From Cellulomonas sp. IC4_254 (GTDB taxonomy: Bacteria; Actinomycetota; Actinomycetes; Actinomycetales; Cellulomonadaceae): DNA of 34,719 bases. The first letter of the stretch is position 1. Every line of letters starts with the position of its first letter. Both the position numbers and the translations under genes were made by a program. The DNA lies in NCBI RefSeq assembly GCF_011603975.1, contig NZ_JAANNB010000015.1, positions 1 through 34,719 of the forward strand, given 5' to 3'. Of the stretch, positions 1 to 7,306 are shown in pieces. Under the pieces are notes generated by a model that did no database searches, was not told the origin of the DNA, and was given only the letters and a program-made list of their open reading frames with translations.

Positions 1-1
1 C

Positions 2-217
2 ACCACCCCCGGCACCGTCGAGTCCGACGACCCGACCCGCCCCTGGTACGCCCAGGTGTGGGACTCCGTGCAGGTCGCGGGCGCGGCGGGCGGCGGGGCG
101 ACCGGGGCCGGGACCGACGGGTCCACGGGCACCGGCACGACGGGGGACAATGGGACCGCGCCGGACGGCACCGGGACCCAGGGGTCCGACGGGGAGCCGA
201 CGGCACCGACCCCCTGA
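2..217 (+). CDS. FtsB/DivIC-like septum formation initiator, C-terminal fragment
   Basis: An open frame enters from the left edge and stops with TGA at 215-217, giving the last 71 residues of a protein. It reads TTPGTVESDDPTRPWYAQVW and then a Gly/Thr-rich low-complexity tail. The RPWYAQVWDSV stretch resembles the extracytoplasmic C-terminus of actinobacterial FtsB (septum formation initiator) proteins, small single-pass membrane proteins of the divisome. The identification rests mainly on gene order: in Actinobacteria ftsB lies between eno and a DUF501-ppx pair, exactly the two genes that follow here. The membrane helix and coiled coil lie outside the window, so they cannot be checked. Assignment of this tail alone would be weak. 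Confidence 0.7.
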   Translation, partial: TTPGTVESDDPTRPWYAQVWDSVQVAGAAGGGATGAGTDGSTGTGTTGDNGTAPDGTGTQGSDGEPTAPTP

Positions 218-240
218 CGCCGACCGCCCGAGGACCGCAC

Positions 241-801
241 GTGACCGACCTGCCCAGCACCCCGGCGCCCGCGCTGCCCGACCCGGCGCCCGTGCCGCGC
301 GCCCGGCACGACCCCCCCGAGGTGACCGAGGCGGACCTCGTCGTGCTCCGCGAGCAGCTCGGCCGGCCCGCGCGCGGCGTCGTGGGTGTCGCCGCCCGGT
401 GCGCCTGCGGCCGCCCTCTCGTCGTCCGCACCGCGCCGCGCCTCGACGACGGGACGCCGTTCCCGACGACGTACTACCTGACCTGCCCGCCCGCCGTCGG
501 CGCCGTGAGCACCCTCGAGGCCACCGGCCTGATGAAGGAGCTGACCGCCCGCGTGCAGGCCGAGCCGGAGCTCGCCGCCGCGTACCAGCGCGCGCACGAG
601 GCCTACCTCGCCGACCGCGCCGAGCTCGGCGACGTGCCGGAGATCGCCGGCATCTCGGCCGGCGGGATGCCGACCCGGGTCAAGTGCCTGCACGTCGTCG
701 TGGGGCACGCCCTCGCCGCCGGCCCGGGCGTGAACCCCGTCGGGGACGACGTGCTGCTGCGGCTGCGCGACGTCTGGCGCCCGGACCGCTGCACCTGCTG
801 A
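241..801 (+). CDS. DUF501 family protein
   Basis: Protein of 186 residues starting at GTG 241, with a GAGG element about 8 bases upstream; the open frame extends further left but loses protein-like composition there. After a Pro/Ala-rich leader of about 25 residues, the conserved region begins at EVTEADLVVLREQLGRPARG. Cysteines cluster in four places: CAC before GRPLVV, the Cys of LTCP, the Cys of KCLHV and a terminal CTC. This Cys pattern could suit metal binding, but that is inference. DUF501 proteins have no established function; Mycobacterium tuberculosis Rv1025 is the best-known homologue and also sits between an FtsB-like gene and ppx. The gene is probably co-transcribed with both neighbours. 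Confidence 0.88.
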   Translation: MTDLPSTPAPALPDPAPVPRARHDPPEVTEADLVVLREQLGRPARGVVGVAARCACGRPLVVRTAPRLDDGTPFPTTYYLTCPPAVGAVSTLEATGLMKELTARVQAEPELAAAYQRAHEAYLADRAELGDVPEIAGISAGGMPTRVKCLHVVVGHALAAGPGVNPVGDDVLLRLRDVWRPDRCTC

Positions 802-877
802 CGCCCGACCGCGCCGGCCGGGCCCGGGGCCGGCACCGCGGCGCGCGCCCCGCGCCGGGGATGGGATGATCTCCCGC

Positions 878-1846
878 GTGACGCGTGTGGCTGCCATCGA
901 CTGCGGGACCAACTCCATCCGGCTCCTGGTGGCCGACGTCGACCCGGGGGCGGGGACCCTGACGGACCTCGACCGCCGCATGGAGGTCGTCCGGCTCGGC
1001 CAGGGCGTCGACCGCACCGGCCGCATCGCCCCCGAGGCCATGGCCCGCACCCTGGACGCCACCCGTCGGTACGCGCAGGTCTGCCGCGACCTCGGCGTCG
1101 AGGCGGTCCGGTTCGTCGCCACCAGTGCGTCCCGCGACGCCGAGAACCGCGACGAGTTCGTGGCCGGCGTCCGCGAGGCCCTGGGGGTCGAGCCCGAGGT
1201 CATCGGCGGCGTCGAGGAGGCCGCGCTGTCCTTCCGCGGCGCCACCGGCGTGCTCGGCACGACCCACGACGGCCCGTTCCTCGTCGTGGACCTCGGCGGC
1301 GGCTCCACCGAGGTCGTCCTCGGCGAGCGCGAGCCCGAGGCCGCGTACTCGATGGACGTCGGCTGCGTCCGGATCACCGAGCGCCACCTGCTGAGCGACC
1401 CGCCCACCGCCGAGCAGGTCGCCGCCGCCGAGGCCGACGTCCGCGCCGCGCTCGACGTCGCCGCGCAGCACGTCCCGCTCGGCCGCACCGCGACGCTCGT
1501 GGGCCTCGCCGGGTCGGTCACGACGATCACCGCGCACGCGCTGGCCCTGCCCGCCTACGACCGGGACGCCATCGACGGCGCCGTCCTCCCGGTGGACGAC
1601 GTGGTCGCCGCCTGCGACGACCTGCTCGCCCGCGACCACGACGCCCGCTCGGCGCTCGGGTTCATGCACCCCGGCCGCGTCGACGTCATCGGCGCGGGTG
1701 CGCTCGTGTGGCGGGCGGTCGTGGAGCGCGTCCGCGCGGAGGTCGAGGCCGCCGGCGGCAGCCTCACGGAGGTCGTCACCTCCGAGCACGACATCCTCGA
1801 CGGCATCGCCTGGAGCGTCGCCGAGCGCGAGCGCCCGCGCGCCTGA
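878..1846 (+). CDS. ppx: Exopolyphosphatase, Ppx/GppA family
   Basis: Ppx/GppA phosphatases hydrolyse terminal phosphates of inorganic polyphosphate and/or the pentaphosphate of pppGpp. This 322-residue protein has the ASKHA-fold signatures: IDCGTNSIRL at 7-16 (phosphate-1 loop), VVDLGGGSTEV at 137-147 (phosphate-2 loop), the GGVEEA element near 110-115, and GLAGSVTTITA further on. It is the short actinobacterial form without the long C-terminal HD-like region of enterobacterial Ppx. I prefer GTG 878 because it gives the common beginning MTRVAAIDCGTNS; ATG 866 would add four residues and has a purine-rich sequence upstream. It closes the ftsB-DUF501-ppx run. Which of polyphosphate or pppGpp is preferred cannot be told from sequence. 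Confidence 0.93.
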   Translation: MTRVAAIDCGTNSIRLLVADVDPGAGTLTDLDRRMEVVRLGQGVDRTGRIAPEAMARTLDATRRYAQVCRDLGVEAVRFVATSASRDAENRDEFVAGVREALGVEPEVIGGVEEAALSFRGATGVLGTTHDGPFLVVDLGGGSTEVVLGEREPEAAYSMDVGCVRITERHLLSDPPTAEQVAAAEADVRAALDVAAQHVPLGRTATLVGLAGSVTTITAHALALPAYDRDAIDGAVLPVDDVVAACDDLLARDHDARSALGFMHPGRVDVIGAGALVWRAVVERVRAEVEAAGGSLTEVVTSEHDILDGIAWSVAERERPRA

Positions 1847-1936
1847 CCCACTCCCGCTCCCGCGCCCGAGCACGTGACCCGTACCCGCTCGCCGCGCCGC
1901 GGCGCGGCGCCCCCGGGCCGCGCGCCCTCCCGGCGC

Positions 1937-1982
1937 GCCCGCCTGAGGCCCGCGCGCGCCCGCCTGAGGCCCGCGCGCGCCC
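1937..1982 (+). repeat. Tandem repeat, 21-bp unit, two copies
   Basis: Two perfect 21-bp copies (1937-1957 and 1958-1978) followed by the start of a third. Each unit contains CCTGAGG and a run of alternating CG. It lies about 90 bp beyond the ppx stop. I see no coding signal. Confidence 0.8.
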
Positions 1983-1990
1983 GCACCCTC

Positions 1991-2064
1991 CGCCGAGATA
2001 GGGCCGTCCGCCCGAGATAGGGCGGTCGACGGTCCTATCTCGCGCCGCGGGCAGTATCTCGGCG
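1991..2064 (+). repeat. Nested palindromic repeat with GAGATA core (74 bp)
   Basis: Read on either strand the 74 bp begins CGCCGAGATA. The core GAGATA occurs directly at 1995-2000 and 2014-2019, then inverted (TATCTC) at 2036-2041 and 2055-2060. The two copies in each arm are therefore 19 bp apart and the whole unit is an imperfect palindrome, with outer arms matching 10 of 10 bases and inner cores nearly identical. It could fold as a long interrupted hairpin or as two nested ones. It may help terminate ppx transcription, but it lacks a T-run and its two-motif layout is more like a repeat element or a multi-site protein-binding region. Confidence 0.85.
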
Positions 2065-2080
2065 TGGGCGGAGCCGCGGC

Positions 2081-2140
2081 TTCGGTGGGTGTCGCCGCGT
2101 TCGGTGGATGCGGGCACCGAACTCGGCCGGACCCACCGAA
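2081..2140 (+). repeat. Nested palindromic repeat with TTCGGTG core (60 bp, copy 1)
   Basis: TTCGGTG occurs at 2081-2087 and 2100-2106, and its inverse CACCGAA at 2115-2121 and 2134-2140. The layout is two direct and two inverted cores, 19 bp apart within each arm, giving a 60-bp unit. A second copy with exactly the same spacing lies inside a coding region at 29630-29689. The GAGATA element just upstream has the same 19-bp intra-arm spacing with an unrelated core. Confidence 0.85.
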
Positions 2141-2222
2141 CTCGGCCGGACCTGCCGAACCCGGCCGGACCTGCCGAACTCGGCCGGACCCACCGAACTC
2201 GGCCGGACCTGCCGAACTCGGC
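2115..2222 (+). repeat. Tandem array, 19-bp unit, about 5.7 copies
   Basis: The 19-bp unit CACCGAACTCGGCCGGACC is repeated at 2115, 2134, 2153, 2172 and 2191, with a partial copy at 2210-2222. Units differ only at the first two bases (CA or TG) and one internal T/C. The array begins inside the right arm of the 60-bp palindrome and looks like an expansion of it, because its period equals the palindrome's core spacing. There is no unique spacer between units, so it is not a CRISPR array. Confidence 0.9.
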
Positions 2223-2319
2223 GCAGCCGCCCTGGCGCGGGGGCGGCCGCAGCCGGACCGGCGTCCACGCGGCGCGAGCGTGCGACACGCCCGCGTCGAC
2301 GCGGTAGCGAACTTCGCCC

Positions 2320-2342
2320 GGTACTGCGCAATCTGTACTACC
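2320..2342 (+). promoter_or_regulatory. Probable promoter/operator of the PadR operon
   Basis: A locally AT-richer island in a very GC-rich intergenic region carries an imperfect inverted repeat, GGTACTGCGCAATC followed by TGTACTACC, ending about 140 bp before the PadR start. Dyads containing GTACTA/TAGTAC are common PadR-family targets, and PadR regulators usually repress their own operon. Base matches between arms are only partial, so the exact boundaries are uncertain. Confidence 0.45.
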
Positions 2343-2480
2343 GTGTGTCCTGCGGGAGCCGAGGAGGGTCGGCTCCCGCACCAGACAGCGGGTGCCGCGG
2401 CCGACAGGGGGCCGACCGCGGCGCCCGCCCCGCACCGCAGCGGCCGCCGGACCCGGCCGGCCGCGCCAGGGAGGCCCCGG

Positions 2481-2810
2481 GTGGACACGACCCAGCTGCT
2501 CAAGGGAGTGCTCGACGTGGCGGTGCTCGCCGTCGTCGCCGAGGAGGACGGGTACGGCTACGACGTCGTCCGCCGGCTGCGCGCCGCGGGGCTGGCCGAG
2601 GTCGGCGACGCGTCCGTCTACGGCACGCTCCGCCGGCTGTACTCCCAGGGCGCGCTCACGTCCTACGTGGTGCCCAGCGACGAGGGCCCCCACCGCAAGT
2701 ACTACGGGATCAACGCGCAGGGCCGGGCGATGCTCGCGGCCCAGCGCAAGGACTGGCGCGAGTTCGCGGGCACCATGACCCGCCTGCTCGACGGGGAGGC
2801 GGCGGCGTGA
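2481..2810 (+). CDS. PadR family transcriptional regulator
   Basis: A 109-residue winged-helix regulator starting at GTG 2481 with AGGGAGG about 8 bases upstream. The PadR N-terminal domain fills the protein: LLKGVLDVAVLAVVAEEDGY at 6-25, the GYGYDVVRRLR helix, the DASVYGTLRRL recognition segment, and the wing with the typical HRKYYGIN sequence ahead of the last helix. This is the small PadR subfamily (PadR-s2) with a minimal C-terminal dimerisation helix. It overlaps the next gene by 4 bases (GTGA, 2807-2810), so the two are translationally coupled. PadR next to a HAAS-domain membrane protein is a recurrent pair in Gram-positive bacteria; the effector is unknown. Confidence 0.92.
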   Translation: MDTTQLLKGVLDVAVLAVVAEEDGYGYDVVRRLRAAGLAEVGDASVYGTLRRLYSQGALTSYVVPSDEGPHRKYYGINAQGRAMLAAQRKDWREFAGTMTRLLDGEAAA

Positions 2811-3958
2811 ACGGGACCAGCCAGGCCGGGGTGCGCGAGGCGGTCGGGCGGTACGCCGCCGAGGTCCGTCGTGAGCTGGGCGACCTGCCGCCGGACCAGG
2901 TCGACGACCTGACCGACGGCCTGGAGGCGGACCTCGCGGACGCGCTCGCCGACGGCCCGCAGCCAGTCGGGGACGACGCCGCCACGGTGGACCTCGCGGT
3001 GCGGTTCGGCACTCCGGGTGCCTACGCGGAGGAGCTCCGGGCCGCCGCGGGCGTGCCCGTCGGCTCCCCGCACCGGGCGAAGCCGTGGCCGGAGCGGGTG
3101 CAGCGGATGCGCGCCGCGGCGGGCCGGGCGACCTCGGTCGTCCGCCGGCAGCCGTGGGTCGAGCCGGTCGTCCGGGCGGCGAGCGAGCTGCGACCGCTCT
3201 GGTGGCTGGCCCGGGCCTGGATCGGCTACCAGGCGCTGATGTGGCTCGTCATCCAGTGGGACGCGCTGGTGTGGCAGATCCGTCCCGAGCGCGACGGCGT
3301 CCCCGGGAACCCCGTGCAGTGGGCGATCCTGCTGGGCCTGGTCGTCGTGTCGGTGCAGTGGGGCCGCGGCCGCTGGGGCGCGGGTCAGCTGACCCGGCTG
3401 TCCCGCGGCGTCACGGTGGTCGCGCTCGTCCTGCTCGTGCCCGTCGTGTGGTTCACCTACGAGTCGCGGTTCTACGGACCCGAGGTGTCGGACGTGCGGT
3501 ACGTCGAGGTGCCGGTCGGTCCGGCGCAGCCGGAGGCCGGGGTGTGGGTCGACGGCATGCAGGTGAGCAACCTGTTCCTCTACGACGCGGCGGGGAAGCC
3601 GCTGACCGGCGTGCAGGTCTTCGACGACCGAGGCCGGCCCGTGCGGACGACGACGGACGACGGGTGGTCGTCGTGGTCCCTGCCGGGCGTCGAGGAGCCC
3701 TGGGCGTTCGTCGCCGCCACGGACGAGGACGGCCGCCGGCGGTGGAACGTGTACCCGCTGCAGGGCGCGCCGTACGAGGAGTTCGACTGGTCGAACCCCA
3801 CGGGCACGCGGGACACCTCCGAGCTGCTGGAGGGCGAGCCCCGCACACCGCCGCTGCCGTTCGCGCAGGCGCCGGCCGTCGTCGGCGCGGATCAGGACGG
3901 AAGTCCTGGTCAGGGCGGCTCCCCGGCGCCGTCCGCCGAGGCCACCGCGGCCCCCTGA
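2807..3958 (+). CDS. HAAS-domain (DUF1700-like) membrane protein, PadR partner
   Basis: A 383-residue membrane protein. Residues 7-80 form a charged helical domain (REAVGRYAAEVRRELGDLPP, then a GTPGAYAEEL turn) typical of the HAAS/DUF1700 domains encoded beside PadR regulators. Three hydrophobic segments follow at about 138-157, 171-185 and 201-217. About 165 residues then lie probably outside the cell: a beta-rich region with GVWVDGMQVSNLFLYDAAGK and DDRGRPVRTTTDDGW, ending in a Pro/Ser/Ala-rich tail. A sensing or envelope-stress role is the usual guess for such pairs, but no activity is evident. The GTG start at 2807 sits inside the PadR stop region, and no better start with a ribosome site is seen downstream. 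Confidence 0.8.
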   Translation: MNGTSQAGVREAVGRYAAEVRRELGDLPPDQVDDLTDGLEADLADALADGPQPVGDDAATVDLAVRFGTPGAYAEELRAAAGVPVGSPHRAKPWPERVQRMRAAAGRATSVVRRQPWVEPVVRAASELRPLWWLARAWIGYQALMWLVIQWDALVWQIRPERDGVPGNPVQWAILLGLVVVSVQWGRGRWGAGQLTRLSRGVTVVALVLLVPVVWFTYESRFYGPEVSDVRYVEVPVGPAQPEAGVWVDGMQVSNLFLYDAAGKPLTGVQVFDDRGRPVRTTTDDGWSSWSLPGVEEPWAFVAATDEDGRRRWNVYPLQGAPYEEFDWSNPTGTRDTSELLEGEPRTPPLPFAQAPAVVGADQDGSPGQGGSPAPSAEATAAP

Positions 3959-4050
3959 GGGCGGCGGGGCGGCTCGACCCGGGACCTTGTGCCCAGAATC
4001 ACGTGCCCCTGGTTCGCCTTCCCCAAGTCATGGGACGTACCGTTGGACCT

Positions 4051-5580
4051 ATGTCTGAGTCCACCGCCACGACCCTGGCGCCGCAGTCCGGGAGCACCTC
4101 CCGCAAGGTGCCGCGCATCGTCATCCTCGGCGGCGGGTCCGTGGGGCTGTACTCGGCCCGCCGGCTCCGTCGTCGCCTGGGCAACCGGGAGGCCGCGATC
4201 GTCGTGGTCGACCCGCGCCCGTACATGACCTACGCCCCGTTCCTGCCCGAGGCCGCGGCCGGCTCGATCGACGCGCGCTACGTCGTCGCGCCGCACCGCC
4301 GCGCGCTCAAGGGCATCGACGCGCTGCAGGGCAAGGTCTCCGAGATCAAGCACGCGGAGCGCAAGGTCCAGATCACGCCCGAGGAGGGCGACCCGTACTG
4401 GATCACCTACGACCACCTGATCGTGGGCCTCGGCTCGGTCGCCCGCACGCTGCCCATCCCGGGTCTCGCGGAGCAGGCGATCGGCTTCAAGAACGTCGAG
4501 GAGGCCATCGCCGTCCGCAACCACGTCCTGGGCCGGATCGACCGCGCGTCGTCCACCTGGGACCCGGAGCTGCGCCGCCGGATGCTGACCTTCACCTTCG
4601 TCGGCGGCGGGTTCGCCGGCGTCGAGGCGATCGCCGAGGTCGAGGACATGGCCCGCGACGCGGTCAAGCACTACCCGTCGCTGAGCGCCGACGACCTGCG
4701 CTTCGTGCTGGTCGAGGGCTCGCGCCGCATCCTCCCGGAGGTCTCCGAGGAGCTCGGCGGCTACACCCTCGAGCAGCTGCGCAAGCGCGGCATCGAGGTC
4801 TACCTCTCCACGTTCCTGAACTCGTGCGTCGACGGCCACGTCGTGCTCTCGGACAAGACCGAGTTCGACTCCGAGACGATCGTGTGGACCGCGGGCGTCA
4901 AGGCCAACCCGGTCCTGCAGAACTCGGACCTGCCGCTCGACAAGATGGGCCGCGTCACCACGCTCGCGACCCTGCAGATCGTCGACGCCGACGGCCACGT
5001 CGTCCCGGACGCCTACGCGGCCGGCGACTGCGCCGCGGTGCCGGACCTGTACAACCCGGGCTCGTTCTGCCCGCCGAACGCCCAGCACGCGATCCGCGAG
5101 GCGACGCACCTGGCGGACAACCTGGCCCGCGTCCTGCGCAGCGCCGAGCCGACGGACTACAAGCACAAGAACATCGGCGCGGTCGCGTCCCTCGGCATGT
5201 ACAAGGGCGTCGCGCAGTTCCTGGGCAAGATCAAGGTCCGCGGCTTCTTCGCCTGGGTCCTGCACCGGTCGTACCACGTCATGGCGATGCCGACGCTGAA
5301 CCGCAAGATCGCGATCATGTCCGGCTGGACCGCGAACCTGCTGTGGCGCCGCGAGACCGTCGCGCTCGGCTCGATCCACGACCCGCGCGCGGAGTTCCGC
5401 GCGGCGTCCGTGCCGCCGAAGCCGAAGCCCGAGGCCGCGCCCGCCGCCGCCCCGGCCAAGGCCGAGGACCACTCCGCGGTCCCCGGCGCCGAGGTCACGC
5501 CGTCCGGCACGCGCAAGGCCGACGACACCTCGCCGGCCGACGGCTCGCCCGCCGAGGCGAAGCCGGCCGGCAAGGCCTGA
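4051..5580 (+). CDS. ndh: Type II NADH:quinone oxidoreductase (NDH-2)
   Basis: Membrane-associated FAD flavoenzyme that passes electrons from NADH to the quinone pool without pumping protons. In the 509-residue protein the FAD-binding fold starts with RIVILGGGSVG (22-32), the NADH-binding fold carries FTFVGGGFAGVEA (181-193), and the second FAD element is AYAAGDCAAVP (321-331). The quinone-site motif is PNAQHAIRE (342-350). After about residue 450 comes a disordered Pro/Ala/Lys tail of roughly 60 residues, an extension common in actinobacterial versions. ATG 4051 was chosen because the conserved fold follows closely; there is no obvious ribosome site, so a leaderless or short-leader transcript is possible. 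It is monocistronic, ending at a strong hairpin. Confidence 0.95.
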   Translation: MSESTATTLAPQSGSTSRKVPRIVILGGGSVGLYSARRLRRRLGNREAAIVVVDPRPYMTYAPFLPEAAAGSIDARYVVAPHRRALKGIDALQGKVSEIKHAERKVQITPEEGDPYWITYDHLIVGLGSVARTLPIPGLAEQAIGFKNVEEAIAVRNHVLGRIDRASSTWDPELRRRMLTFTFVGGGFAGVEAIAEVEDMARDAVKHYPSLSADDLRFVLVEGSRRILPEVSEELGGYTLEQLRKRGIEVYLSTFLNSCVDGHVVLSDKTEFDSETIVWTAGVKANPVLQNSDLPLDKMGRVTTLATLQIVDADGHVVPDAYAAGDCAAVPDLYNPGSFCPPNAQHAIREATHLADNLARVLRSAEPTDYKHKNIGAVASLGMYKGVAQFLGKIKVRGFFAWVLHRSYHVMAMPTLNRKIAIMSGWTANLLWRRETVALGSIHDPRAEFRAASVPPKPKPEAAPAAAPAKAEDHSAVPGAEVTPSGTRKADDTSPADGSPAEAKPAGKA

Positions 5581-5590
5581 CGCACCGCAC

Positions 5591-5627
5591 CGGAGCCCGT
5601 CCACCCCGCGAGGGTGGGTGGGCTCCG
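5591..5627 (+). terminator. Hairpin terminator after ndh
   Basis: CGGAGCCCGTCCACCC pairs with GGGTGGGTGGGCTCCG, a 16-bp stem including two G-T pairs, with a 5-base loop. It lies 10 bp after the ndh stop and before the tRNA. There is no U-tract, as usual in high-GC actinobacteria. Confidence 0.8.
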
Positions 5628-5649
5628 TCGTGCTGGCAGGATGGGCGCG

Positions 5650-5723
5650 GCCCCCGTAGCCCAACCGGCAGAGGCAGCCGGCTTAAACCCGGCGCAGTGC
5701 GGGTTCGAATCCCGCCGGGGGCA
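5650..5723 (+). tRNA. tRNA with UAA anticodon, short variable arm (Leu by anticodon)
   Basis: A complete 74-base cloverleaf: acceptor GCCCCCG/CGGGGGC, a D arm with GCC/GGC pairing and G18G19, anticodon stem GCCGG/CCGGC around loop CTTAAAC, a 5-base variable region GCAGT, T arm GCGGG/CCCGC around TTCGAAT, and discriminator A. CCA is not encoded. The loop gives anticodon UAA, which reads the leucine codon UUA. Bacterial leucine tRNAs are normally class II with a long variable arm, which is absent here, so amino-acid identity is uncertain although the fold is clear. Confidence 0.85.
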
Positions 5724-5813
5724 CCGGTCGACCGCCGTGCATGACACTGGCGCGTCCGCCGTCGAGGTGGGACGGTGGGTGGGCGCAGAGCATCCTCGAG
5801 TCCAGGGGGCGGA

Positions 5814-6524
5814 ATGGCGACCTACCTGGAACGCCATGCCCGCGGCGCGGCCGACTCGATGGGGCCGGGCACGCACGCGAGCATCACGTTCCGGCACTTC
5901 GGCACGACGGTGCGCGCGGGCAGCAGCAGCGCGCGGGCCCGCCGGTGCGACGACGTCGAGGTGCGGGTGCAGGAGGGTCCCTGCATCTCCGCGATGCGCG
6001 GCATGGCGCCGGTGGTCCTGCCGGACCTGCTCGCCGAACGGCGCTGGCCCGCGTGGCGCGAGCGGTTCACGGTCGAGCAGTTCGACTCGTTCGTCGCCGT
6101 GCCCGTGACGGTGGGGCCGCGCGCGGAGATCGCGGTGAACTTCTACGCGGCCGGCGCACGGGACTGGACGCCGGTCGACCTCGCGACCGCGGTGCGGCTC
6201 GCCGGTGCGGTGGCGGTCGACGTGCGGGCCCGGCTGCGGCTGGCCGGCGGCGCGGTGGGGGAGCGGCTCGGCGGGCACGCCCGGCGCGAGCGGGACCGGG
6301 TCGACCTGGCCGTGGGGATCGTCATGGCGTCGCGGCACTGCGACGCGGCGACCGCCCAGCAGGTGGTGCGGGAGCTGGCCGCGCGCAGCGGCGCCGCGCC
6401 GGTCGAGATCGCCGAGTGGCTCGCGGCCGCCGTCGTCCTGCCGCGCGCGAGCTGGGACGGCGTCCCGCGCGACCGCCGTCCGGCCGACGACGACGGGGGG
6501 CCGGGCGCCGTCAGCCCTCGGTGA
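5814..6524 (+). CDS. GAF-ANTAR domain protein (1)
   Basis: A 236-residue cytoplasmic protein. Residues 10-140 resemble a GAF small-ligand domain (EGPCISAMRGMAPVVLPDLL and SFVAVPVTVGPRAEIAVNFY), and 155-205 resemble the three-helix ANTAR domain, with DRVDLAVGIVMASRHCDAAT. ANTAR proteins bind RNA and work as transcription antiterminators; actinobacteria carry many GAF-ANTAR genes of unknown targets. ATG 5814 has AGGGGGC upstream, and longer versions lack a better ribosome site. Its last 14 bases overlap the convergent second GAF-ANTAR gene. No phospho-acceptor domain is present, so a small ligand rather than a kinase would be the input. Confidence 0.82.
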   Translation: MATYLERHARGAADSMGPGTHASITFRHFGTTVRAGSSSARARRCDDVEVRVQEGPCISAMRGMAPVVLPDLLAERRWPAWRERFTVEQFDSFVAVPVTVGPRAEIAVNFYAAGARDWTPVDLATAVRLAGAVAVDVRARLRLAGGAVGERLGGHARRERDRVDLAVGIVMASRHCDAATAQQVVRELAARSGAAPVEIAEWLAAAVVLPRASWDGVPRDRRPADDDGGPGAVSPR

Positions 6525-7251
6525 GCCAGGCCGGCCGGTCGCCCGCCGCGACGGCGTCGGCCAGCTCGCGGGCGACGGCGGTGACCGGCTGCCCGGTCAC
6601 CCGGGCGCGGCGCATCAGCACCGCGAACGCCTCGCCCTCCTCGAGCTCCAGGAGGTACCGCACGGCGCCCTTGGCCTGCTCGACGAGCGCGCGGTGCGCG
6701 GCGGTCGACCGGACGGCGCGCGCGAGCGCGTCGAGGTCGGGCCGGTCGTCCGCGTGCACGATGGCGACGGCGGCGATGTCGGCGAACCCGCGGGCGGTGG
6801 CCCGCTCGTCGGCGGTCAGCGGGTGCGCGCGGGACAGGAACAGGTTGAGCGCGCCGAACGGCTGCCCGCGCCAGCGCATCGGGAGGGCGTGCGCGGCGCG
6901 GTAGCCGGCGCGGGTGAGCGCGGAGCCGAGGTCGGGCCAGCGGGTGCGCAGCATCGTCTCGCCGACCACGGAGACGTCGCGGTCGCCGTGCACCGCGTCG
7001 AGGCACGGGCCGGAGCCGACCTGCAGCTGGTAGGTCTCGAGGGCGGCGGCGGCGTGCGAGGACGCGGCGAGCAGGTCGAGCCGGCCCTCCGACGGGTCGG
7101 CGACGTCCTCGGCGACGACGACTCCGACGTCGGCGTGCAGCGCCTCTGCGGCGGCGGCGACCGTGGTGGACAGGGCGCTCACCGCGTCCTGCTGGTCCGC
7201 GAGCGCGGCGAGGCCGCTGGTGAGGGCCGCCATGGAGGTCGAGGTGGTCAT
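6511..7251 (-). CDS. GAF-ANTAR domain protein (2)
   Basis: A 246-residue protein with a GAF-like domain at about 15-165 (LQVGSGPCLDAVHGDRDVSV and MRWRGQPFGALNLFLSRAHP) and a C-terminal ANTAR-type helical domain at about 170-235 (ALVEQAKGAVRYLLELEEGE followed by AFAVLMRRARV). Such proteins are predicted to sense a ligand through GAF and bind nascent RNA through ANTAR. It lies downstream of the third GAF-ANTAR gene on the same strand with a gap of 55 bp, so the two probably form an operon. It converges on the first GAF-ANTAR gene with a 14-base overlap of coding ends. The ligand and the RNA targets are not evident from the sequence. Confidence 0.85.
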   Translation of the reverse strand: MTTSTSMAALTSGLAALADQQDAVSALSTTVAAAAEALHADVGVVVAEDVADPSEGRLDLLAASSHAAAALETYQLQVGSGPCLDAVHGDRDVSVVGETMLRTRWPDLGSALTRAGYRAAHALPMRWRGQPFGALNLFLSRAHPLTADERATARGFADIAAVAIVHADDRPDLDALARAVRSTAAHRALVEQAKGAVRYLLELEEGEAFAVLMRRARVTGQPVTAVARELADAVAAGDRPAWLTEG

Positions 7252-7306
7252 GTCACGCTCCGGCGGCGGGTGGGGACGGGGGTGGTGCGGTGCGGGTCGG
7301 TGCCGG

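Noticed and set aside
58-240. Upstream extension of the DUF501 gene
   Set aside because: The in-frame extension overlaps the ftsB-like tail and is Arg/Gly-rich; GTG 241 has a ribosome site and gives the normal protein length.
2115-2222. Repeated 19-bp units resembling a CRISPR array
   Set aside because: The units are contiguous with no unique spacers, and no cas gene is in the window; it is a plain tandem repeat.
680-2503. Long minus-strand open frame opposite ppx
   Set aside because: Shadow frame caused by high GC; composition is Arg/Ala/Gly-rich without recognisable domains, and ppx on the other strand is a clear family member.
5650-5723. tRNA gene as an integration site of a mobile element
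   Set aside because: No integrase and no repeated 3' end of the tRNA was found within the window.
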